NCBI GenBank assembly: GCA_016838895.1 | Contig: JAEKNU010000054.1 | Coordinates: 1 to 32,412 of the forward strand | From: Chloroflexota bacterium | GTDB lineage: Bacteria > Chloroflexota > Anaerolineae > Anaerolineales > Anaerolineaceae | DNA: 32,412 nt | Direction of reading: 5' to 3' | In this document: positions 1 to 8,210 of the stretch, in pieces | Numbering within the stretch: the first letter of the stretch is position 1 | How the letters are laid out: the number at the start of each line of letters is the position of its first letter | Translations under genes and position numbers: made by a program | The notes under the pieces: model-generated | Databases searched by the model: none | What the model was told of the DNA's origin: nothing | The model's input: the letters and a program-made list of their open reading frames with translations, nothing else

Positions 1-1
1 C

Positions 2-259
2 GCGCTTCTCAAATTAATTTGGGTTGGTCTTTTCCTAAATCTTAGCTCTACCCCGTTTTATTGAGATGATACGAAATTTTCTTCTGATGCACGAATCCGC
101 TCCCATGAAGTGGAAGAACTAAATTGGGAATCGATTTTTGAAATTCGTTTCATCGAGATCTCGGGTGCTGAATCAAAACATTTCATGCGCGAAATACAGG
201 CCTTAGAGGGTGTGCACAAAGTCTCCCTTCTGGCACCTCAATTGGCTCTGCCTGTATAG
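2..259 (+). pseudogene. C-terminal remnant of a DUF4956-like membrane protein, interrupted by TGA
   Basis: One frame runs from the window edge to a TAG at 257-259 and is broken only by a TGA at 62-64. Before the TGA it reads as a short hydrophobic segment (about 20 residues, including LIWVGLFLNL). After it comes a soluble tail of about 64 residues ending in REIQALEGVHKVSLL and a few more residues. A last transmembrane segment followed by a small domain closing on a 'L..leGV..v.L' pattern matches my recollection of the end of DUF4956 proteins, which commonly sit beside VTC and CotH genes, exactly the two genes that follow here. The TGA makes this look like a pseudogene or a sequence error. The 5' part lies outside the window, so the family call rests mainly on context and is moderate. 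Confidence 0.45.
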
Positions 260-368
260 CTGCAGCAATCATTGCGGGCTTTCCTCCATAAGTAACCCTT
301 CGTACTGCAGTTTCTAAGCGAATTTTTTCTTTCCCTTCAACAGGTTGTTATTCTTCGGAGAAATCCTT

Positions 369-1115
369 TTGTCTTTGCTATCTGATCTTGATTTTCAATA
401 CAATTGGCGCTATGAATTTAAATATCGCCTGACGCTTCAACAATATCTACAGGTTATCAACGCCTGCCAGCCTTTTGTTCAACCCGACCCATTTACAAAA
501 GCCGTTCCTGCCATGAAATATTTAGTGCGCAGCCTGTATTTTGACTCTCTGGATTATCAGACCTATAACGAAAAAAACGGGGGCAATCAAAGCCGGATGA
601 AGTACCGTATCCGCACATACAATACCCTCCTGCAGTCTGATTCAGTCATTCGCGTTGAATTAAAATTTCGCGAGGGCGTGCGGACTGGGAAACACGGTAA
701 GATTATCTCCGCGGGTGCTTTTACCCATTTCATGAAGCGCTATCATTGGCATTGTGAACCCGATCCCGTTTTAATTGAGTTCGAAAGACAACTTCATGCG
801 CGCATATTACGCCCTAAAGTGCTGGTTGAGTATTTCAGAGAAGGGTACATCTCCCGCAGAAGAGAAGACCTGAGGATCACGTTTGATCATCATGTGCAAA
901 GTGCACAAACCAAAATGCTTTTTCCTGGGCAGGCTTTTTTCCGTCAGCATCATCCGCATCAGATTATTCTGGAAATCAAATGTCATGACAAACAACCGGA
1001 TTGGCTCAAAAAAATTGTAGAAACTCATAAATTAAAGATTGAATCCAATAGTAAGTACTGTCAAGGTATCGAAATCACCCAATTGGATTTTGTGAACCAT
1101 GCGCTCAGAGTATAA
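369..1115 (+). CDS. VTC-type polyphosphate polymerase domain protein
   Basis: The product of about 248 residues shows the VTC/CYTH tunnel-fold pattern. Near the N-terminus is YEFKYRL, then RSLYFDS, the basic-aromatic strand KYRIRTYN, VELKFREG, an acidic EFERQL, VEYFREGYISR and RITFDHHV, and late ILEIKCH. In this family, alternating basic residues line the tunnel that binds nucleotide triphosphate and polyphosphate, and acidic residues hold the metal. There is no ATG before the conserved core, so the start is non-ATG. I chose TTG at 369 because GGAG lies 8 bases upstream; TTG at 345 is an alternative with a weaker site. The stop abuts the ATG of the following CotH-like gene, so the two are probably co-translated. 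Family assignment is good; substrate is inferred. Confidence 0.82.
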   Translation: MSLLSDLDFQYNWRYEFKYRLTLQQYLQVINACQPFVQPDPFTKAVPAMKYLVRSLYFDSLDYQTYNEKNGGNQSRMKYRIRTYNTLLQSDSVIRVELKFREGVRTGKHGKIISAGAFTHFMKRYHWHCEPDPVLIEFERQLHARILRPKVLVEYFREGYISRRREDLRITFDHHVQSAQTKMLFPGQAFFRQHHPHQIILEIKCHDKQPDWLKKIVETHKLKIESNSKYCQGIEITQLDFVNHALRV

Positions 1116-4100
1116 ATGAAGTTCGCTAAACGTTATATCACTTATTTTGTTTTATTTTTCTGGTTGATGGTATTCATTGGCTTGTTTTTGGTTACGCTGG
1201 TAGCGAACATAAAAGTTGATATCCCTGATGCAAATTTGGAAATGGTTCTCCGCGAAGCGCTGGATCAGCCGGTTAAACCACTCACCACGATTGAACTCAG
1301 TAAAATCACCGTGCTGGATGCATCCGGCAGAGGTGTTTCCTCTTTGGAGGGTATTGAGCATGTATCCAATCTGACGATTCTCAATTTGGAAGAGAATCAA
1401 ATATCAGATGTCAGTTCACTGGCCAGTTTGAAGAAATTAAAAAAGCTAAATCTGGGAAATAATGGTCTGATCGATTTGGAGAAAGCGAACTTTGGGGCGC
1501 TGGAAGGGATTCGATTAGAGCAGCTGGAACTGTCCTATAATGTGATCATCACCGAGAGCGACCAGGCGATCTGGTTGAGCGATATTCAAATTTTGAAAAT
1601 CTTCCCTACATTAAAAGAGTTGAACCTGACTGAAAATCAGGTTTCCAATCTTTCTGCGCTGGCTGATCTGACAAATCTGAAAGTGCTTATTCTGCAAGAT
1701 AATCTTGTTGAGGATATCTCAGCTGTAGCGCAGTTGAAAACGCTTAAGTCCCTGCATCTTGGATACAACGAAGTAAGAGATCTCTCCCCGCTGGCGGATC
1801 TGAATCAATTAACCCGCCTGGATCTTTATGGCAATGGAAATATTGAAAGTATCCTGCCATTAGCCAGCATGCATCAATTGAAATATCTCAATCTGGATGA
1901 TGTGCCGATTGGAAATGAGATCACAAACCTGGAAAATCTTTCCAATCTGGAGGAGCTAAGCCTGAGCAATTGTCAGCTTAGCGATGTTGCTGCGCTGCAA
2001 AACCTGAAAAAACTGATCAGTCTGAATCTGCGCGATAATGATATTGTCGATCTTTCTGCACTGGCAGGGCTAACGAATCTTGAAACTCTGAATATGCAGT
2101 CTAATGTGCATGCGCAAAACATATCAGCACTTGGGCAGTTAACCAATCTGAAAAAACTGGACATGCAAAACGTGCCTGTCGGCGAAGATGTTTTTATCCT
2201 GGAGAATTTTACAGACCTGAGATTTTTGGATGTTCGCAACTGTTTGCTGACGGATACCAGCGCTTTGGGCCATTTGATGGCCAACGGGGCGCTACAGGAT
2301 AATGTGAAAATCGAACGTTTGGCAACGGTTGATCTACGTGACAATCCAATATCAACCGCTGATGGGGATGATTATGCCCCTGTGCGCGAATACTGGGACA
2401 ACGTCACAGACAGGCTGCCGTTCTATCTGCCTGAATATACAACTTTGGCAGCCCCGCTATTCTCTGCGAGCAGTGGATATTATGATGCGCCTTTTGAATT
2501 AACCCTCTACTCAGATCTTGAAGATGCGGAAATTTACTATACCCTGGATGGTTCAGAACCGACAAAAGACAGCATGCGATATGACGCTGCGATTCTGATG
2601 CAAAGCCGAGCAGGGGAAGCCAACGGTATCTCTGCCATTGAGGATATTTCACCCAGATGGACAAGCCCGAGCAGTGAGATCTATAAGGCAACGGTTATTC
2701 GCAGCCGTGTTATAGCAGACGACGGCCAGGCCATCAGTCCAATTGTGACGCATACCTATTTGATTGGCAGAGATGAAAATTTTTCACTGCCAGTGCTTTC
2801 CTTAACAACCGATCCCGCCAATTTATTTGACAACACCTTTGGTATTTATATCATGGGCGATATCTATGACCAATTTTATGACCCTGCTTCCGCATTGAAC
2901 CCCTGGGAAAGAGAAGCAAATTATAGTCAGGTGGGACAAGCATGGGAACGGCCTGTTCATATTGAATACTTTAGCGTGGATGGAAGTCCAGGATTTGCAC
3001 AAGATGCCAGTTTGCGCATTAACGGCGGTGCCACCAGAGAGCTGCCGCAAAAAAGCCTGCGTATTTATGCGGCTTGTGATAAAGGCTGCGCGGCATCCAT
3101 TGAATATGAATTGTTTCCTGGGCTGAGCGGCAGCGCGAATGAGCGTACAATTTCGGCGTTTAAATCTTTCATCTTACGGAATTCCGGGCAGGATTGGGAA
3201 AAAACCATGTTTCGGGATGCCTTTGTTCAGAACGTGGTCAGACAAACAACGAAGCTGGATATTCAGGCCTATCAGCCTTGTATCGTGCTGCTGAATGGGG
3301 AATACTGGGGCATTCATAACATACGGGAGCGCCTGGACGAATTTTATCTGGAAAATCATTATGGCATCCATCCAGAGGATGTTGCCATTCTATCGACCAA
3401 TGCGCTGGGAGATGTCACCGTTGAGGTTGGCAGCAGCGCTGATGAGCAGGATTATCTCGAGATGATTGGTTTTGTTGAGACGCATGATTTATCCATTCCT
3501 GAGTATTACGACTATATCAAAACGCAGATGGATGTGGATAACTACATTGATTATCAAATCGCACAGATCTATTTCGAAAACTATGACTGGCCCCAGAACA
3601 ATGTCAGTTTTTGGCGAAAAAACAGCAGCGCTTTAGAACCGGCACAGGATTATGGTCATGATGGCAGATGGCGCTGGTTTTTGTATGATATAGATAACAG
3701 TTTTGGCTTCAGAGGCGCTGAGACGGCATCAGAAAACAGCCTTGCACGGGCAATCAATCCCTCCAGGGAATGGTCTGGTTTTCTGTTCAGATCTTTACTG
3801 GAAAACCAGGAATTTCGAGAAGCCTTTATCACTCGCTTTGCAGATCATCTCAACAGTACTTTCCTGCCGGAAAATATGATTGGGGATATAAACCTCATGG
3901 AAAGGGCGCTAGAACCTGAATTTGAAGAGCATATGCGGCGCTGGCGGGGGGATTCCTATTCTTATGAGGCGTGGCAAAATTCAGTGGATGTACTGCGTAC
4001 CTATGCAGAAAACCGCCCATATTTTGTTAGAGGACATGTTCTGGACTATTTTGATTTACAGGAAATTGTGAATGTTTCCCTGGAAAGCGATGATCAGATG

Positions 4101-4337
4101 GGCTATATTCGCATCAATACGCTGGATATACAAGAACAGACCCCCGGAGTGATGGATGCCGGAGCATGGAGCGGTATTTATTTTAAGGGTCTGCCGGTGG
4201 AAATTACGGCGATTCCGTATGCAGGATACCGATTTGAAAAATGGCTGGGGCTGGATGGTGAAGATATGGGGAATGAACAATTGTCAATCACCTTGACAGA
4301 TGATTTGAGGCTGAGGGCTACTTTCACAAAAGAGTGA
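1116..4337 (+). CDS. Membrane-anchored LRR / chitobiase-like / CotH kinase protein
   Basis: The product has 1,073 residues. A hydrophobic segment at about 9-30 serves as signal anchor. Residues about 60-440 are internalin-like leucine-rich repeats with the recurring 'L..L..L.L..N.I.D.S.L' pattern. Residues about 445-555 resemble the chitobiase/beta-hexosaminidase C-terminal type domain (EIYYTLDGSEPT). Residues about 560-1000 are a CotH kinase domain, with GEYWGIHNIRER at 728-739 and WRWFLYDIDNSFG carrying D858 and D860, the likely metal-binding acids. The last 60 residues (YAGYRFEKW) resemble the Listeria-Bacteroides/InlB-type bacterial repeat. CotH proteins are atypical protein kinases known from spore coats and in secreted forms elsewhere; here the domain should lie outside the membrane. 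The gene starts directly after the VTC stop codon. Domain calls are firm; the target is unknown. Confidence 0.88.
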   Translation: MKFAKRYITYFVLFFWLMVFIGLFLVTLVANIKVDIPDANLEMVLREALDQPVKPLTTIELSKITVLDASGRGVSSLEGIEHVSNLTILNLEENQISDVSSLASLKKLKKLNLGNNGLIDLEKANFGALEGIRLEQLELSYNVIITESDQAIWLSDIQILKIFPTLKELNLTENQVSNLSALADLTNLKVLILQDNLVEDISAVAQLKTLKSLHLGYNEVRDLSPLADLNQLTRLDLYGNGNIESILPLASMHQLKYLNLDDVPIGNEITNLENLSNLEELSLSNCQLSDVAALQNLKKLISLNLRDNDIVDLSALAGLTNLETLNMQSNVHAQNISALGQLTNLKKLDMQNVPVGEDVFILENFTDLRFLDVRNCLLTDTSALGHLMANGALQDNVKIERLATVDLRDNPISTADGDDYAPVREYWDNVTDRLPFYLPEYTTLAAPLFSASSGYYDAPFELTLYSDLEDAEIYYTLDGSEPTKDSMRYDAAILMQSRAGEANGISAIEDISPRWTSPSSEIYKATVIRSRVIADDGQAISPIVTHTYLIGRDENFSLPVLSLTTDPANLFDNTFGIYIMGDIYDQFYDPASALNPWEREANYSQVGQAWERPVHIEYFSVDGSPGFAQDASLRINGGATRELPQKSLRIYAACDKGCAASIEYELFPGLSGSANERTISAFKSFILRNSGQDWEKTMFRDAFVQNVVRQTTKLDIQAYQPCIVLLNGEYWGIHNIRERLDEFYLENHYGIHPEDVAILSTNALGDVTVEVGSSADEQDYLEMIGFVETHDLSIPEYYDYIKTQMDVDNYIDYQIAQIYFENYDWPQNNVSFWRKNSSALEPAQDYGHDGRWRWFLYDIDNSFGFRGAETASENSLARAINPSREWSGFLFRSLLENQEFREAFITRFADHLNSTFLPENMIGDINLMERALEPEFEEHMRRWRGDSYSYEAWQNSVDVLRTYAENRPYFVRGHVLDYFDLQEIVNVSLESDDQMGYIRINTLDIQEQTPGVMDAGAWSGIYFKGLPVEITAIPYAGYRFEKWLGLDGEDMGNEQLSITLTDDLRLRATFTKE

Positions 4338-4452
4338 TTAATTTATTATCGAATACGGGTTTTCGTGTGGGCGGGTTCGCAATGATATGTTTGGGTTATT
4401 TCGGGCGGGTGTTTGATGTGTTGAAATACGATATGTATCAGCCCCCCTCAAT

Positions 4453-4473
4453 CCCCCCATAAAAGATGGGGGG
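4453..4473. repeat. Hairpin CCCCCCAT / ATGGGGGG
   Basis: The arms CCCCCCAT (4453-4460) and ATGGGGGG (4466-4473) are perfectly complementary around the loop AAAAG. No T-run follows on either side, so an intrinsic terminator is unlikely. A REP-like dispersed palindrome is more plausible. Confidence 0.5.
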
Positions 4474-4653
4474 AAGAATGGCACACCTCGATTTTGCTCG
4501 GAACAGCGCCTCGACTTTTCGGTTTCACTCAGGGCTGGTTTATTAAGTGTTGGTATGACAAGACAAATTTATCGGTTCCTGCCCCCTACACCTCACTGAT
4601 TGATGTTGGTCCGGCTATCTATCTCGGCCTGGTTGTGCTCATATCTAGCGCCG

Positions 4654-4671
4654 GGCACAGCGCGCTGTGCC
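4654..4671. repeat. 18-base perfect palindrome
   Basis: GGCACAGCGCGCTGTGCC is its own reverse complement. A shorter related palindrome, CACAGCATGCTGTG, lies at 8041-8054. The two share the CACAGC/GCTGTG arms. Confidence 0.55.
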
Positions 4672-4761
4672 GCTACACGTCGATTTTACACGGAAACCAT
4701 GTGCGTGCTACTATTGATATATAATTGTGAAAACGATTCGCCAGAGGAGAAATACCAACTT

Positions 4762-4992
4762 ATGAAACGAAAAGCACTCATCGCCAGTATTGCATTGATC
4801 GTGATTGGCTTTATCAGCGCACGGCTTGGGGATACTATTTCCACAGTTAATGAAAGCGGTATGGTACAAGACAGCATTTTGATGCCGATTGGCGCAGTAC
4901 TATTTATGCTTGGGCTGTTGACGCTGGTTGTTGTCATCGTCTGGTATGTGATTGGCTTTGTCAGAGGCAAATTTAAGAATGAACAAGTATAG
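4762..4992 (+). CDS. Small DUF3955-like two-TM membrane protein
   Basis: The product has 76 residues and two hydrophobic helices, at about 5-20 and 41-66, separated by a short polar loop, and ends in a basic tail (RGKFKNEQV). The layout resembles DUF3955 proteins: helix one, a loop with an acidic/Gly segment (NESGMVQDS), then a PIG-starting second helix (LMPIGAVLFMLGLL). The ATG at 4762 is chosen because a purine-rich AGAGGAG site lies about 12 bases upstream and because longer in-frame starts add sequence with no membrane-protein character. It is followed by a bidirectional terminator. Function is unknown. Confidence 0.65.
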   Translation: MKRKALIASIALIVIGFISARLGDTISTVNESGMVQDSILMPIGAVLFMLGLLTLVVVIVWYVIGFVRGKFKNEQV

Positions 4993-5017
4993 TGAATCAA
5001 TAAAGCCTGTTTATTTA

Positions 5018-5050
5018 AAAAAGCGTGATCGTTTGATGATCACGCTTTTT
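5018..5050. terminator. Bidirectional intrinsic terminator
   Basis: A perfect 13-bp stem AAAAAGCGTGATC / GATCACGCTTTTT encloses the loop GTTTGAT. The A-run on the left and T-run on the right let it work in both directions. It lies between the convergent DUF3955-like gene (+) and the oxidoreductase gene (-). Confidence 0.85.
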
Positions 5051-5113
5051 AGGTCATCACTGTAATTTATATATATAGTGATGTTTTTTTCTTTCACATG
5101 CCTGCGTGTTAAA

Positions 5114-6289
5114 TCAGCAGTCCATCCATTTTCCATCGGCCTGGCCGGATTCGATGAGGCTATGAGCAAAACGAACGCCAAGAAGTCCATCCAGAGAGGT
5201 GGGGAAATAGAGTGCCAGCGGGTCGGCTTTTACACCTGCCTTGCGGGCGACAATGGCTTCTGCGGCGTCAGAATAAATATTTGCAAAACCTTCATGAAAG
5301 CCTTCGGGGTGTCCGGCAACGATACGGCTGGAACGAGCCGATAGCGGCATCGTACCCGGCCCATTAATCGTTCTGGTTTGGGAGGGTGATTGAAATGGTT
5401 TGAAGGTTAGTGTTTGCGGAAATTCCTGCATCCATTCCAGACTGCCTTTGGTAGCACTAACCCTGATCCGCAGACAATTCTCTACACCGGCTGCGGCCTG
5501 GGTGACCCAATAATTTCCCCGGGCACCATTATTCAAGCGCAGTAACGCGCCGGCAAAATCATGTACCAGGCGACCCGGAACAATATTTCCGATCTCCCCT
5601 GACACCTGGGCAACTTCCAATCCGGTGATGAAGCGCAGCAGATGATGGGCATGGCAGCCAATTTCACCCATAACCAGGGAAGGTCCGCTTTTTTGCGGGT
5701 CAAATCGCCAGGAGACTTCGCCTTTGGCTGGGTCAGGGTCATTCTCATCTGCCCTGGCACCCTGAACATACTCCACCTGTACCAAACGGATTGTGCCAAG
5801 CTGATTATCCATGACCATTTCTTTGGCCTGACGGACCATCGGATATCCGCTGTAATTATGGGTCAGGCAAAAGACCAGACCGCTTTCTGTTACTTTTTGA
5901 TGCAATGCTTCGGCTTCCTCGAGGGTGTTGGTCATGGGTTTATCGCATATGACGTCGAATCCATTCTCCAATGCTGCCACGGCATACTGATAATGGCTGT
6001 CATTGGGTGTCATAATCGCGATGACATCTGCGCCGTCATCGCGCGCTTTTTCCGCGTGCAACATTTCCAGAACATTGGTGTAAGCACGATCCGGGGCCAA
6101 GCCAATTTCCAGGCCTGCTTTTTTTGCTCGCTCGGGATTGGAGGATAGCACACCGGCGACCAGTTCATAACGGTCATCCAGGCGGGCTGCCTGGCGATGC
6201 ATGGCACCAATAAAAGAGCCCGGACCTCCACCAATCACAGCCAGTCGTAAACGGCGTCCAAGTATTGATATAATCGGATTGAGTGTCAT
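5114..6289 (-). CDS. Gfo/Idh/MocA family NAD(P)-dependent oxidoreductase
   Basis: The product has 391 residues. The N-terminal Rossmann fold opens with RLAVIGGGPGSFIGAMHR (about residues 14-31), the dinucleotide loop. Then come DVIAIMTPNDSHYQYAVAAL and the family signature CDKPMTNTLEEAE, equivalent to the usual EKP motif with the conserved Lys. The C-terminal half is the alpha/beta substrate domain; GEIGCHAHHLLRF carries the conserved His region. Members oxidise or reduce sugars, inositols and related polyols, but the substrate cannot be read here. The ATG lies immediately after the stop codon of the UPF0303 gene, with GGAG inside the end of that gene, so translation is probably coupled. The length is usual for the family. 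Confidence 0.9.
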   Translation of the reverse strand: MTLNPIISILGRRLRLAVIGGGPGSFIGAMHRQAARLDDRYELVAGVLSSNPERAKKAGLEIGLAPDRAYTNVLEMLHAEKARDDGADVIAIMTPNDSHYQYAVAALENGFDVICDKPMTNTLEEAEALHQKVTESGLVFCLTHNYSGYPMVRQAKEMVMDNQLGTIRLVQVEYVQGARADENDPDPAKGEVSWRFDPQKSGPSLVMGEIGCHAHHLLRFITGLEVAQVSGEIGNIVPGRLVHDFAGALLRLNNGARGNYWVTQAAAGVENCLRIRVSATKGSLEWMQEFPQTLTFKPFQSPSQTRTINGPGTMPLSARSSRIVAGHPEGFHEGFANIYSDAAEAIVARKAGVKADPLALYFPTSLDGLLGVRFAHSLIESGQADGKWMDC

Positions 6290-6754
6290 CTAGTTCTCCT
6301 CCAAATAATTCTTTATTGCCAGAACAGCAACTTTATGATCTTCTTCCTGAGCCAGCCCCGAGACAGTGATTGTGCCTATAACACCGCTGCCTTTAAGGAT
6401 GATCGGGAAACAACCGCCATGTGGAGCAAACTCGCTTTCGGATATTAAAAGCATCTCTTCGATGCGTTTGCCTTTACTCTTGAGCAATTGTCCGATGTAA
6501 AAGGAACTATGGCCGGTGCGCTTGACCAGGCGAATTTTACGTTTGATCCATTCATCGTTATCGGCGCTGGTGCCGGGGCGGCTGGCATGGAAAAGTTGAT
6601 GGTCGCCTCGACGGATATCAATTGTTATAGGGAGTTTGTTGCTGGTGGCGTAGTCAACCAACCAGCTGCCAATTTTCCAGGCGGTGTCTTCATTAAATTT
6701 ATCAAACTGGTGTTGTTCTTCTTCTAACAGTAATTTTTTTAGTATGTCATCCAT
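6290..6754 (-). CDS. UPF0303 / haem-degrading-domain-like protein
   Basis: The product has 154 residues and matches the UPF0303 (YBR137W-like, GlcG/HbpS fold) pattern. It has ITIDIRRGDHQLFHASRPGT near the middle, then DNDEWIKRKIRLVKRTGHSS, and late FAPHGGCFPI followed by GVIGTITVSGL and a helix ending in AIKNYLEEN. Family members are small cytosolic proteins of poorly defined role; the GlcG/HbpS group has been linked to haem binding or degradation. An AGGAG site lies 8 bases upstream of the ATG. It is the first gene of a two-gene operon with the Gfo/Idh/MocA gene, with no spacing between them. Confidence 0.85.
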   Translation of the reverse strand: MDDILKKLLLEEEQHQFDKFNEDTAWKIGSWLVDYATSNKLPITIDIRRGDHQLFHASRPGTSADNDEWIKRKIRLVKRTGHSSFYIGQLLKSKGKRIEEMLLISESEFAPHGGCFPIILKGSGVIGTITVSGLAQEEDHKVAVLAIKNYLEEN

Positions 6755-6820
6755 TTATGGGTCTCCTACATGATTAACGCCATTTATCGCAGAAATTATT
6801 GAATCTCAAACTTTAATATC

Positions 6821-6849
6821 ATTATACAGATTTTCTTTTGGGCTTATCA
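6821..6849 (-). promoter_or_regulatory. Possible promoter of the UPF0303-oxidoreductase pair
   Basis: On the minus strand there is a perfect TATAAT (plus-strand 6821-6826), about 70 bases upstream of the ATG. A weak -35-like TGATAA lies 17 bases before it. Only the -10 box is convincing. Confidence 0.35.
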
Positions 6850-6876
6850 TCCGTAAGGGATCGAATATGTATTACA

Positions 6877-7022
6877 GCACGTTGGCTTCAAATGAGATGC
6901 GTTTTTTGGCTAGCGTTTCACCCCCACCTAACCTCCCCCAAATCTATCGATTTAGGGGAGGGACTTTACATTATGAATTGCATTGGTAGTATGAATCGTG
7001 CCCCATATTACACTCGCTGGGC
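6877..7022 (+). repeat. Dispersed repeat copy 1 with internal hairpin
   Basis: Starts GCACGTTGGCTTC and ends CACTCGCTGGGC. The same order of segments recurs at 8091-8210. The central part is a hairpin at 6932-6961 (CCTCCCC...AAATC / GATTT...GGGGAGG, one internal mismatch). Confidence 0.65.
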
Positions 7023-7023
7023 A

Positions 7024-7101
7024 CATCTCGGCTTCGCTCGATGCAGGCACGCTCAGTGCAGGCATCTCGGTTTTACTCGATACAGGCACGCTCGGTGCGG
7101 G
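7024..7101 (+). repeat. 39-base tandem duplication
   Basis: Units 7024-7062 and 7063-7101 are each 39 bases, beginning CATCTCGG and carrying CAGGCACGCTC. They agree at 33 of 39 positions by eye, and all six differences are transitions. Confidence 0.65.
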
Positions 7102-7283
7102 CACTTCAGCTCTCTCTCGATTGAGTTCAGGGTGATACCCATTAGGTTCGCAATGACCTGCTCGTGCTGATGATAAATATCCCGTGTGGCGCTATGAATT
7201 ATTGGTATGTGTGATACTGATATCAGCATCCTGTTCTGCCAACCTGATTGGATCATCTGTTTATGAAAATTTTTTGAAGGCAA

Positions 7284-7910
7284 TTATTGAATCTTTTGAA
7301 ATAAATATACACTGGCTGTTTTTTTGTAGCCAATCCCTTTTTGAAGTTTCGTGAGATATTCTTTTGTTATTTGCGATGAAGATTTTGGTTCAAAATACGC
7401 ATCAAGATTTGATATGCTGATGCTGTATTTCCCCTTTCGTAAATGAAATACAGCGATTAACTGATAATCATCATCTATGGCGGCAATGCCAGCATCACCA
7501 TGACTATTGTTGGCCAAAAGCAATCCGCCATTTTTCAAGTATTGTTTGCAAAATTGTCCAACAAATCCGGCGTATTGGGAAATCAAAAGATCAAAATGAT
7601 CTTCCACTTCATCAAAACCATTCCGATAATCTGAAAAATGAAATTTAACATGTGCCTCTTGTGTGTATACTTTGTTTTGAGCAATGAACGGATATACCTC
7701 GGGCTTGCTGAAGAACAGGTTGGCTTGCTTATCATTGTCAACATAAACAACATCGGAAAAAATAAACGAGGGCGTGATATGCACAAAACTTCCTGGGTAC
7801 AAAACCCGTTGAATATTGAATCTATCATTGATCATTTGAAACATATCCAGGCGTTCAAATTGCCTATCTCTAAAATACTTATGATACAAATCGAGAGCAG
7901 TTTTTGCCAT
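7284..7910 (-). CDS. Methyltransferase-like protein of unknown function
   Basis: I do not recognise the family with certainty. The 208-residue product has a Rossmann-like order of strands: RVLYPGSFVHITPSF (about 34-48) in place of a SAM motif I, VVYVDND (about 53-59) ending in acids as a strand-2 equivalent, FDLLISQYAGFV in the motif IV position, and LKNGGLLLANNSHGD resembling the post-motif 'lkpGG.l' turn. The classical E/DxGxGxG loop is replaced by PGSF, so SAM binding is uncertain. No signal peptide or membrane segment is visible. It is a single gene between two repeat-bearing spacers. Confidence 0.7.
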   Translation of the reverse strand: MAKTALDLYHKYFRDRQFERLDMFQMINDRFNIQRVLYPGSFVHITPSFIFSDVVYVDNDKQANLFFSKPEVYPFIAQNKVYTQEAHVKFHFSDYRNGFDEVEDHFDLLISQYAGFVGQFCKQYLKNGGLLLANNSHGDAGIAAIDDDYQLIAVFHLRKGKYSISISNLDAYFEPKSSSQITKEYLTKLQKGIGYKKTASVYLFQKIQ

Positions 7911-8040
7911 TTGGTTTCCCAGAAATTTTAGCTTAATAGTAGAGGATGTTGATACGCTGAAATGATGCTATATGCTCATTGTATCAGTAATAATTTTCAC
8001 TTACTGTACTTGTTTGGGTTGTTTGGTGGGATTAGAGTAT

Positions 8041-8054
8041 CACAGCATGCTGTG
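8041..8054. repeat. 14-base perfect palindrome
   Basis: CACAGCATGCTGTG is its own reverse complement and shares arms with the palindrome at 4654-4671. It lies 36 bases before dispersed repeat copy 2. Confidence 0.45.
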
Positions 8055-8090
8055 CTCAGTGCGGGCTTTGTTCTATGCGAGCACGTTGGC

Positions 8091-8210
8091 TTCGAATGAG
8101 GTGCGTTTTTTTGGCTGGCGGTTCACCCTCACCTGGCCTCTCCCAAATCTATCGATTTAGGGGAGGGATTTTATTTTTTGAATCATGTCCCTTGTTACAC
8201 TCTCTGGGCC
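8091..8210 (+). repeat. Dispersed repeat copy 2 with internal hairpin
   Basis: Collinear with 6877-7022: GCACGTTGGCTTC at the start, the shared CAAATCTATCGATTTAGGGG core, and CTCTGGGC at the end. The hairpin lies at 8137-8166. One arm position differs from copy 1 (C to T), but G-U pairing is kept in RNA. Confidence 0.65.

Larger units (their letters stand above)
4338..4761 (+). other. Intergenic region with palindromes, no gene seen
   Basis: This 424-base stretch between the CotH-like gene and the small DUF3955-like gene has only short, unlikely reading frames. It holds a G/C-rich hairpin at 4453-4473 and an 18-base perfect palindrome at 4654-4671. The text around 4489-4680 resembles the low-value repeat sequence also seen near 7021-7101 and 8041-8210. 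Confidence 0.5.
6755..7283. other. Intergenic region with dispersed and tandem repeats
   Basis: The 529 bases between two minus-strand genes hold no convincing gene. They contain the possible promoter near 6821, a dispersed repeat (6877-7022) and a 39-base tandem duplication (7024-7101). Short frames here translate to low-complexity or repeat-derived peptides. Confidence 0.55.

Noticed and set aside
4600..4761. N-terminal extension of the DUF3955-like protein
   Set aside because: The upstream part runs through repeat-like DNA with a palindrome. The ATG at 4762 has a purine-rich site and starts a proper basic-then-hydrophobic N-terminus.
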